Positions 1-8,130 of a DNA stretch of 13,924 nt are shown one piece after another. The notes below the pieces were generated by a model. It did no database searches, was not told where the DNA came from, and saw only the letters and a program-made list of their open reading frames with translations. A program made the position numbers and the translations under genes. Position 1 is the stretch's first letter; each line of letters starts with the position of its first letter. This stretch comes from Cyclostephanos tholiformis (Eukaryota > Bacillariophyta > Thalassiosirophyceae > Thalassiosirales > Thalassiosiraceae), in assembly GCA_036939975.1 (NCBI GenBank), contig JALLPB010000649.1, forward strand, positions 1-13,924, given 5' to 3'.

Positions 1-1
1 G

Positions 2-2473
2 TTGGTTCCCCCGGATATGCACCGCCGCAACCGCGCTGAGCAGGCCATCAGAACCTTTAAATCCCACTTCATCTCCATCCTGGCCGGTGTGGATCCAACC
101 TTTCCCCCATACCTTTGGGCCCTCCTCCTTCCCCAGGCAGAACTTACCCTCAATCTCCTCCGACAGGTGACACTCAAACCCCGGATCTCCGTGTGGGAGT
201 ACTTCCAAGGACCATTTGACTTCAACAAGATGCCGCTTGGACCGGTGGGCTGTTGCGTGCTCATCCATGCTAAACCAACCAACCGCCGCTCTTGGGACTT
301 CCGTGCCAAGGACGATTTCTACATTGGTCTGGCACTCGACTCATACCGCTGCTTCAAGCTTGTACGGAGCGACACCAAGAGCCAAGTCATCTCTGACACG
401 GTCAATTTTCGCCATGCCTACCATACCATCCCTTCGCCCATGCCTGAAGATAAGATCATCCATGGCCTCCATGTTATTGTGGGCGCCCTCCAGGATGCTC
501 CACCTCCTACATGCATCACACAGCTGGACGCCATTGCAAATCTACGCAATCTCCTTGACTCGTGGCGCCTTCTGGCTCCACCATCCCTTGCCCATACCCG
601 CATTCCCTCCCCCGAACGTCCAAGGGTGGACACCCCGGTGGAACCTCCAAGGGTGGCCACCCTCACTTCCCCCAACAGGTCACCATCTTCGGTTTCCCCG
701 CAACGTATCCCACAGTCAAGCCCAGCAAAGTTGCCGTTAACCACCCTGCCTCCCCCTCCCCCCGCCCCGCTGACCTTCCACGCAACCCTATGGCAACTCT
801 CCTTCAAGGATACATCACCTCCAAGGGTGGCTATTGAGCCTCACCCGTCTGGCTATTGCCCTCCTTGGTCCCCTATAGCTCATCGGACCAGAGCTTGTAT
901 TAATGCCACTCCTGTGGCTCCTCTCAGCTTTGCTGGTATCTGTCAATCATCATTCTCCCTGACCCCCCAGTCTGATAGCCCAGCGGCCATTTCGGTTCTT
1001 GACCCAGCTATGGGCGAATTCCTTGAACACCGTCAACTCCGTCGAGACCCCCGGTTCAAAGCTACGTGGGACACTTCCTATGCCAACGAATTGGGGTGCC
1101 TTTGCCAAGGCATAGGCTCAGGTGCTACAAAGACCTCCCAGCGAGTGGCGGGCACCAATACCTTCTTCATCATCAACTACCACAACATCCCAGTCCACAA
1201 GCGCAAGGAAATTTGTCACACCATGGTGGTCTGCAAGGTCCATCCCAATAAGGACAATCCCAACTGCACCTGCATCACCATTGGTGGCAACTGCATATGC
1301 TATCCGGGAGATGTCGGCTCCAACACAGCCTCTCTTGAGCTTGTCAAGCTTCTCCTCAACAGTGTCCTTTTCTGGAAGAATGCTCGTTTCAGCACCATCA
1401 ACCTCAAGAACTTCTACTTAGACATGCCTATGCCTGAACCGGAATATGTTCGCATCAAGACTACGGATATTCCTGCCAAATTCATCCTTGAATACAATCT
1501 TGACGGCCGCTCTTGTGATGGATGGATCTACTTTGAAATTTGCCGGGGCTGTTACAGATTGCCCCAGTCAGGCATTCTAGCAAATGATCTTCTCCGCTCA
1601 TGCCTCGTTGCTGAAGGCTTCTACGAGGCAGAGTCCACTCCTGTGCTTTGGCGCCACAAATGGCGGCCTCTCCAATTCTGCCTCTTGTGGATGACTTTGG
1701 TGTCGAATACATTGGCATAGAACATTTCAACTTCCTCCTGGACCTTCTCAGGAGATACCACGGGGTCCAGTTCAATATTGCTGGAGACAAACTTGCCGGC
1801 ATCTCCATCAAATGGGATTATGCTGGTAAACGGTGTCGCCTCAGCATGCCAGGGTATGTCGACAACCTGCTTCTCAAGTTCAAGCATCCCCGCCCTCTCA
1901 AGAGACTACTCTCACCCTACACATGCCTACCTATCTCCTGTGGTGCCAATACTCAGCTAACCCCTGAAGTTGATACATCTGCCCTCCTTGATGATAACCG
2001 CAAGCACCACATCCAGGAAATTGTCAGGTTCCTCCTGTACTATGCACGTGCAGTAGACAACAAACTCCTTGTGGCACTCAGTGTCATTGCAGCAAAGCAG
2101 TCCAAAGCCACTGTCGCTACTGAGCAAGCGGTCCATCACCTCCTGGACTATAATGCTACCTACCCAAATGACAGCATTGTCTACTGAGCTAGCGATATGA
2201 TCCTGTGCGCTCATGCCGACGCCGGTTTTCATCCAAACTGACAACTCCACAGCATCCAGAGATGTTTATGATACTATTGTTCCTCGCAGGAGCAAGATGA
2301 TGGATATGTGCTTCAGGTGGCTCCAATGCCAAGCATCGCAGGAACAGTTTCGATACTATTGGGATGCTGGTTCCAAGAACTGGGCCGACTACAACACTAA
2401 ACACCACCCAGATACCTACCATGAAGCCCACTGACAAACTCATGCCAGCATCTGGAACTGGGTTGGAACATGA
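2..2473 (+). pseudogene. Ty1/copia retrotransposon pol remnant (integrase end, reverse transcriptase, RNase H)
   Basis: The frame is open from the window edge, so the 5' part (gag, protease, most of integrase) lies outside. Residues 8-20 hold the end of the integrase core (RNRAEQAIRTFK, with the expected catalytic Glu), followed by a long Pro/Ser-rich linker. Reverse transcriptase follows from about position 1160, with LKNFYLDMPMPEPEYV near 1405-1450. Near 1684 the frame drops by one base, from WRHKWRPLQF in frame 2 to LVDDFGVEYIG in frame 1, which carries the polymerase VDD motif. Frame 1 runs to a TGA at 2185-2187, after which ASDMILCAHADAGFH is still readable. The text then jumps in another frame to FIQTDNSTA and on to WADYNTKHHPDTYHEAH, so the middle of RNase H is missing. 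A further TGA lies at 2432-2434 and the readable remnant ends at 2473. It is not expected to make an active polyprotein. Family assignment is from remembered diatom copia proteins. Confidence 0.9.
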
Positions 2474-2608
2474 ACCTTCCCCCATTGCCAGCCCTTTGGC
2501 CCCTGGGTTTCCCCTCTTGGGTTTTCCCTTTTATTTTTTATTGCTGCAATTTTTTTTACTTTTTCATCTAGTATCCTATTTTTCTACATCGTGATATTGT
2601 TGCAAGGG

Positions 2609-2749
2609 TGTGAAGATCCCCAGATTCCTATGACAATCAGACGTTCTTAGATCCGGGTCACAAAACCACCAAAACTACAATCTTGTAGACTAGCAGCGCC
2701 CATAAATAAACTAGGTAACATTTACCAGCAATACTGCTCTTCTTCAACT
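2609..2749 (+). repeat. possible 3' LTR of the copia remnant
   Basis: About 135 bases after the pol remnant, a short purine run (GCAAGGG, 2602-2608) precedes TGTGAAGATC at 2609. Near 2741 lies TCTTCAAC, an imperfect inverted match to the start, giving an LTR of about 140 bases. An AATAAA sits inside at 2705-2710. The second LTR and the target duplication are outside the window, so the boundaries are inferred from the terminal motifs alone, and the right end lacks a clean CA. Confidence 0.35.
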
Positions 2750-3224
2750 TGTCTATATTTTTTGTTGGACAAGGACAACACACAAGGAATGACGGACGAG
2801 GGACAAGGAGGGCACGGCGGAAATGGTGCTGTTAGCATGGAGAGTGAGGGGGCGGGGAAAGGAGTTGCAGTATTGATATGGATTGCTTTTTTGAATGTAT
2901 TGGTGGGGGGAGGGGAGGGGCAATGATGGGTGGGAGGGGGTGAATATATCGAAAGGATAAATATGTCGGCATTCTTTTTTTTGGTAATCGGGAGTGATAG
3001 TGTAATCAAATAAATAGGGAATGAGAGGCCAACGCCGCGTATTAGAAACAACGGAGTTCTCAAAAAGAGCAAAACCCTTGTGGCGCGTACTTGTGCAATG
3101 CGTTCGTTGCCAGTTTCATCGTCACAGTCGAAGTCTAATATTATTATACACGAATGACCAAACGATCGAAACAAATAATTGCATCAACCATTGTATTCTG
3201 CACCGTCGCAGGGCTGGTATTTCA
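2750..3224. other. intergenic, no gene seen
   Basis: This stretch separates the copia remnant from the lipocalin-like relic. It holds G-rich and A-rich simple sequence (2900-2945 is almost all purine and T) and a T-run near 2975. A minus-strand open frame covers much of it, but its translation is low-complexity and matches no family I know. It may contain the old promoter of the relic that follows. Confidence 0.5.
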
Positions 3225-3975
3225 ATGACGAAGGCCCCGGCAAGGACGATCAACGTTATTTGTTCCACGACTATCATCCTCCCCTCCGACGTCATTGGAT
3301 CAAGATAAATTCATCGGCACATGGATCCTGAGTAGCTATCACGTCGATGATGCAATCACGTGCAAACGGGTGTACCCACTGGGTTGGGATGCGGATGGTC
3401 TAATTGTGAGAGAGAGTTTGGTTTCATTTTATCCACGTACAAATGACTCGTTCCATTTGGGCACTTTCTCCCCCCCCCCCTGCTATGCATTTCATTCACA
3501 CGAACACAATCCTCACAATTTTGACATGCGCCACCTTCCCACGCTTTGGTTCATTTCCACTTGGCGCCATTGTTGATGGTTAGCTATACACGCCCGATGG
3601 ACACATGAGCATGACTATGTCCTCGTCAAGGCCGACGATGTTTGCCAAGACCATGAATATGGCCAAGGTCATGAAATCTGGTTGTCCCAAGATGGAAAAG
3701 ATGATTTGGCAATGGACGGATACTTCTCATATGCTGGCAGATTTGACGTCAATACATATAATCGACATGTTGTTCATCACGTCGATGTATCCATGTTCCC
3801 CAACATTGCCGGTCATGATCAGGTGCGTGCGTACGTGTTCAATGTGGAGGGTGGAACAACGGGCAACAACACGCTTTGGCTGTGCGTGACGTTTCCTCCA
3901 TGAACTCATGTCCTACTGTGGAGGAGGGCGGTGTCCGCAATCATGCCCGATGACGTGCCATGTGGTTGTGAGTGA
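3225..3975 (+). pseudogene. lipocalin-like domain protein, broken, with one retained intron
   Basis: Four segments line up in order with the lipocalin-like family (Pfam PF13924-type). FIGTWILSSYHVDD...YPLGWDADGLI reads in frame 1 to 3405. LYTPDGHMSMTMSSSRPTMFA reads in frame 2 from 3584, after an intron. DGYFSYAGRFDVN...VVHHVDVSMFPN, then AGHDQVRAYVFN, reads in frame 1 again. Finally THVLLWRRA lies beyond a TGA at 3901-3903. The G-W start, YPLG, YTPDGHMS, SYAGRFDV, HHVDVSLFPN-like and DQVR motifs make the family fairly clear. The lesions are a frame change near 3665-3685, the TGA at 3901, and probably one near 3296, where an upstream ATG frame (from 3225) ends in SDVI just before DQDKFIGTW. 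The 5' end is uncertain. The family is small single-domain proteins of mostly unknown ligand. A live gene with sequence errors is possible, but three lesions favour a pseudogene. Confidence 0.7.
3406..3583 (+). other. intron in the lipocalin-like relic
   Basis: The donor is GTGAGAGAGA directly after the codon for Ile in DADGLI, and the acceptor is GATGGTTAG directly before CTATACACG. Removing the 178 bases joins DADGLI to LYTPDGHMS in phase 0, which restores a family motif across the junction. The intron contains a C-run at about 3470-3480. Intact splice sites suggest that the copy was not made by retroposition. Confidence 0.65.
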
Positions 3976-5366
3976 TCGGGTGTATGGATGATGGACAACT
4001 GCTACTATCCTGCTGTTGTGCAAAATGTGTATGCCACCATCAACGGGACATTGCATCATTCTCTACTAGAGTGACAATCAGGGATGTGGGACACTTGTTG
4101 ATGATGTGGCAAATGTCTAGTGTTGTACAAATTCATATCCTAGCAAGCATCAACGTCTTAATGATGTTTTAAAATGTGCACAAAAACACAAGCATACGTA
4201 GATGGAAAATCTCTCTTGGATAGTTGCACATAGAGAAGACTAGATCATTATCAAAACGCTACTGCCTTTGTTTCAGTCGCCATGATAGTTATTTGTCCAT
4301 CCTTGAGCAGGGCTGATGGTGAGAGGTGAAAATGATGTGTTGAGATGGAAGTTGTTGTTGTCCAGCTTTTCTGCTGAAATTTTGGCATGGATGTACATAG
4401 AAAATAGTACAATACCTACCAATGGAAGTACATACACATGTTGCCTGATTTGAAAGAGAGTATCAGAAATGGCTCTAATTTAACTTCAGTGCAATGGGAT
4501 CATCTTGGAAGAAGTCCATTTCAATGGACAATGCTCGCATGTTTTGTCTTTGTGACATTGACCTCAATGTGATCTTTTTCTTGTTTTCGTGCACGGCGAC
4601 CCATTGCAACGAGCTCTCTCGCTACATGCTAGGGATCATACTCTCCAGTCCGGTAGGTTATTGCTGAATTGTGTACATTTGGGCAGGTGCTACTGGCAAT
4701 TCAACAGAGGTATTGTATTTGGACCAGGCAGTGCACATCCTTCAGCAGTGGAAGGTTAAATGGACTGAAAACCAAGTCTTGGCAGATGGTGGGTGATTCC
4801 TTTTTGTTTCAGATCTATCATGCAGCTGCTTCACCAAATACTTCATGTTCAGAAATGGTGAATTTGGAATAATATTTTGATGGCTGTGACACAATACTGT
4901 CTGTTTGGTCTGTTCCTTGGCATGACTTTATCCATTACTTGCATGTTGTGATATTTGTCTGGTGGTGCATCAATCAATTGCATCCATGGGGTCCTGTGAT
5001 TTGTTTTAAGACTAATCATGAATATGCACACCACATCTTTTGTCAAATTGCTTCTGAATATTTTGGTGGCTCACAAATGTTGGCTCAACTCTTTGTGGCA
5101 TCCAAAAACTGCATGTGCAGCATCTACCCTGCACAATGACTTGAAGCAGAATTAACAACTAACACTCAAGTTCAAGCAAGAGCACCCAACATTTCAATTT
5201 TGATGTTGCATGGATGATCCAATAAAGTTTTTGACTAAAATGTTGACATGCTTTTCTCAATAGCATCTAAAACTGCAATGACTACTACTCAATGTCAATT
5301 CTATGAATATCAGATTTCACTGCATACCTACATGCCTCAAAGATCATCTTTCTACAACAATGGTGA

Positions 5367-5978
5367 CCCTTCCTCTCATCCCATTGCAATGTTACTATTC
5401 TACACTGTGATGGAAGACTTTACCAAATTCAAAGAGAAACTAGTTTTTATCTTGCTCCTGACAATCTAACATCAGTCCAACTTATGTTGCCTCCCATACT
5501 GGTGTGTAATATTACTGATGGCAATGTATGGATGAGGCACTTGAGATATGATGGGTCATGCCAGATCCTTTCTAGGAACCACTGCATCTCAGAGCTACAT
5601 AAATCTTTGTTTTTCCTCATTGACTTTGGCACTCGTTGAGAATGTAATCCAACAACTTCTATCAAGGCAAGTCTACAAATTAATGGTTCTGATAATTTTC
5701 AGCATGGGAATCAATTATACGATCAATGAGGAGGAAAATTGAGCAAGTCCCTCATTGTTGGGCCTAGTACCAAGGCTGCTCATCACTTGTTTCCGTTCCT
5801 TGACTTTCAATTGGATCTACACAAAATGGAAATGATTCAAGACATCACCTTCACTCATAATGAATCCATTTACCAAATGAATCCATTTACCAATCATCTC
5901 CAAATTCCTATCTCACACCGGCCATTTTTTTCTGGTGAACGTGTTGGTGTTGAGGTCTACAAGAATGTCCATTCTTAG
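5367..5978 (+). pseudogene. possible decayed reading frame, family unknown
   Basis: One frame runs about 204 codons with only two interruptions, both TGA (5637-5639 and 5727-5729), before a TAG at 5976-5978. Readable parts include LPPILVCNITDGNVWMRHL, an SLFFLIDFGT segment, and SLIVGPSTKAAHHLFPFL followed by ITFTHNESIYQMNPF. The composition looks protein-like but I recognise no family. Two TGAs with no other stops could be decayed Arg codons (CGA to TGA) or chance in AT-rich DNA. A neighbouring frame (5248-5469) reads up to the same place, so a frameshift near 5370 is possible. Confidence 0.25.
5859..5892 (+). repeat. 17-bp tandem duplication (2 copies)
   Basis: AATGAATCCATTTACCA occurs twice head to tail with no mismatch. 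It lies inside the low-stop stretch. Being 17 bases, one copy added would shift that frame. Confidence 0.85.
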
Positions 5979-6641
5979 CAAAATGGAGTTCTCACAGTCA
6001 TGAGTATGAGAATGATGTTCAGAACAAACCACTACCCAAGATTCTTCTGCTTTGGAATTATGCCAGACAATGTATAATGACATTGTAAATTCCAGAAGAA
6101 AGCAGCACATGATTGGAATCCTCATTACAATGAGGTCAGCTACACTATCATTGTACAACTTGTACAACATGGGATTTGTAGGTGTGAGGGAGGATTTCTC
6201 CAATGAGGATGCATCTGTCATCCTTAACATGTTGTTAAAATTTGGAGGAGTGCTCATTTGCAATGATGACAAGAGATCATTGGTTTTCCAAACTTCGAAG
6301 GTCATACTGTTTTGATGACTGCGAGGAGAAAATTAAATCAGCTATGCCTTTGTCACAAAGATGAGCAATTGTTCTCTATCATTTGAGGAATCAAGTATCC
6401 AATCAGAGATTTTCCTCAATGCATTTGAATGGGTCAAGAAGTTCTTGCCAGGCGATTGACATTTGGGTATGAATATGCTCCAGTCAATTTATAAATCATT
6501 CTGGACAGACCAGCTAAAACCCTCATGATGGGATGCTGAAGGCAAAAGGAAATGCAATGGCAACTAGGGACAAATTAATAAAGCAAAAGTTAGAACAATA
6601 TTTTGGGTGTGTTATTGGATGTTAGAGGAGAAGGGGAAAAC

Positions 6642-6647
6642 AAAAAA
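6642..6647 (-). terminator. Pol III T-run downstream of the tRNA
   Basis: Six A on the plus strand give TTTTTT on the minus strand, starting 9 bases past the tRNA discriminator base. A further TTTT follows. This is the normal form and spacing of an RNA polymerase III terminator. Confidence 0.7.
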
Positions 6648-6655
6648 GTCATTCT

Positions 6656-6728
6656 TGAAGATTGGGGGAATAGAACCCCCAACCTTCTGCATGCTAAGCA
6701 GACACTCTACCAACTGAGCTCAACCCCC
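6656..6728 (-). tRNA. tRNA-Ala (anticodon AGC)
   Basis: The minus strand folds as a full cloverleaf of 73 bases. The acceptor stem GGGGGTT pairs with AATCTTC through three G-U pairs, including G3-U70, the alanine identity pair. The D arm is GCTC/GAGT, the anticodon stem TCTGC/GCAGA encloses loop TTAGCAT (anticodon AGC at 6693-6695), the variable loop has five bases, and the T arm GGGGG/CCCCC encloses TTCTATT. The discriminator is A. There is no intron and no encoded CCA. Two normally conserved positions differ: base 8 is G instead of U, and base 57 is U instead of a purine. These weaken the A and B boxes, so a slightly degenerate copy is possible. The clean stems and the T-run downstream favour a working gene. 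Confidence 0.85.
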
Positions 6729-7680
6729 AAGTCAGAAAGGGCCAAACTGCATTTTTTTTATTTTTTTTACATATGAGTGATCCCAAATCTTAGAAAGAGA
6801 TACACATCACCCTGGCAGCACCCCACCTCAAGGAGAGTTTGGCCGCTTTCTCAGCGCAACAATCAACATGATAATTCTTTCTTTTTGATGACATCACTGA
6901 GGAGTTTTTGGTTTTGCAAGTGTGCAAGAAAGAGGTGCATGTTTTTGCTATTGTGAGCAAAGAGGGTCAAACCCCCAGCACAAGAGGTCCTGCGTCCCAT
7001 GACTATGGATAACAGATCCCCACCGATCTGATCCAGCAAACTATGATGGTACACCCTGCAGACCCCAGTTTAACAAAGGGCGCACAAAATCGAATTGCAA
7101 AAATATGAAAATATAAATTTTCATGTGAACTAATGTGATGTCATAGACACCCGAAGTGGTACTCGATGCCATATTTGCTGTGTTCCTCATGGAATGGAGG
7201 GTCTGATGGAATGTTTGTTTGGCCAATTGGCTGAGGTTATGCTGAGGTATCAAAGGTGGGTCTCAAAACAGGGTCGTTACTTCTTTATAAAAATAGTTAC
7301 ATTTAGGCTGGCTCAAAATCAAAAAGGCTGGTTACACTCTATTACTCAATATTATCTGCCAAGGAACCGATCATTAGCGAGTGTGTTATCTTTTGGCGAG
7401 GGCATCCTAAAAGCGAGATGTTGTTACTTAAGTACCGCTGGCGTAACAATTATTGTGCGTTAGCTAAGGGTTACTATTATCTACCTAAGAGGGGTTGCTA
7501 ACGGTTAGGAATTAGTAGGCGTTGCGAGTCTATTGGGCAAGTACCAATTCCATTTCTTGCGGAGTTTTTCGGAAGTGATGTTCCTCGTAAGCATGTATGG
7601 TACCAATTCCCAATCAATTCCCACCCCTTCGCTAACCCTCAGCTAACCCTTATTTTTAACCCTTAGATACCCAACGACAA
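6729..7680. other. intergenic, mostly featureless
   Basis: This region starts with T-runs (6752-6770) and continues AT-rich to about 7350. Short open frames on both strands show no known motifs. From about 7440 it changes character, with TAACCCT motifs in both orientations and a direct repeat of GTACCAATTCC at 7541-7551 and 7600-7610. A worn small transposon (MITE-like) is conceivable, but I could not find convincing terminal inverted repeats. Confidence 0.45.
7633..7663 (+). repeat. cluster of three TAACCCT motifs
   Basis: TAACCCT occurs at 7633-7639, 7644-7650 and 7657-7663, the first two each preceded by GC (GCTAACCCT). The reverse complement AGGGTTA occurs at 7467-7473. The motif is a permutation of the CCCTAA telomere unit, but the copies are spaced, not tandem. 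The cluster lies about 470 bases before the start codon of the zinc-module gene. Confidence 0.6.
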
Positions 7681-8130
7681 TTGATACCAGCGGTAGTAGT
7701 TTGCCTCCCACGACCGCCACGCCAGGCCACGCCGCTGCCGCGCAGCGCAGACGTGAAAAAATCAATGGACCGAGAGAGAAGCCAGTTGATTACGATCCTC
7801 CTTGCCACGAAGAATTGTGTCGACCGGCGCGGCATCGATTGTTGTTTCTCTCAGCAGCGTCTCCAATAATTGCAGAATAAATAACAGAGAGTGGTACATA
7901 GCGGGGTGGTATCCTACTTCCTTTCTCTACGTCTCTCTGCTCTCTCTCTAAGATAAGTACACGATACACACGCAATAAAAGGGAGACAAACGTCATCTAG
8001 GCACATTACTCTGTGCTGTGACAATCTGGTCCTGGGAGCGGGGTGGTTGGTGGAGCGCCTGGAGTTGCTCTATCGGTCTTTTTTTTGTCTCTCTAGAGAT
8101 ACTCTCGTTCCTCGGGCGGGTCATTAAAAA
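7681..8130 (+). promoter_or_regulatory. 5' flank and leader of the zinc-module gene
   Basis: This region becomes GC-richer, with a CG-rich patch at 7705-7755, a pyrimidine-rich CTCTCT tract at 7919-7950 and several short ATG frames that look incidental. No TATA box is clear. Just before the gene, an in-frame TAA at 8125-8127 and an A-run give the context AAAAATGG at the start codon. Promoter function is inferred from position only. Confidence 0.35.

Larger units (their letters stand above)
3976..6641. other. AT-rich intergenic region, no recognised gene
   Basis: Reading all frames by eye, I find only short open frames (under about 100 codons) with no family motifs, apart from the low-stop stretch entered separately at 5367-5978. 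Composition is clearly more AT-rich than the genes to the right. No LTR, inverted-repeat or RNA gene is evident. Old transposon or gene debris beyond recognition is the likeliest content. Confidence 0.5.

Noticed and set aside
418..807. Minus-strand open frame opposite the copia linker
   Set aside because: It is Gly/Arg-rich mirror sequence of the Pro/Ser linker in the retrotransposon frame.
2722..3174. Minus-strand open frame of 150 codons
   Set aside because: Its translation is low-complexity sequence from purine-rich DNA and matches nothing I know.
3605..3889. Independent small Met-rich protein
   Set aside because: Only its first third fits the lipocalin-like family. The rest is out of frame relative to the conserved segment, so it is part of the relic and not a gene.
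6940..7060. Second tRNA suggested by a GGTTTGACCC-like T-arm on the minus strand
   Set aside because: No matching acceptor, D or anticodon stems could be found around it.
7440..7680. Complete MITE or CRISPR-like array
   Set aside because: The repeated motifs are 7-11 bases, unevenly spaced, and lack terminal inverted repeats or regular spacers.
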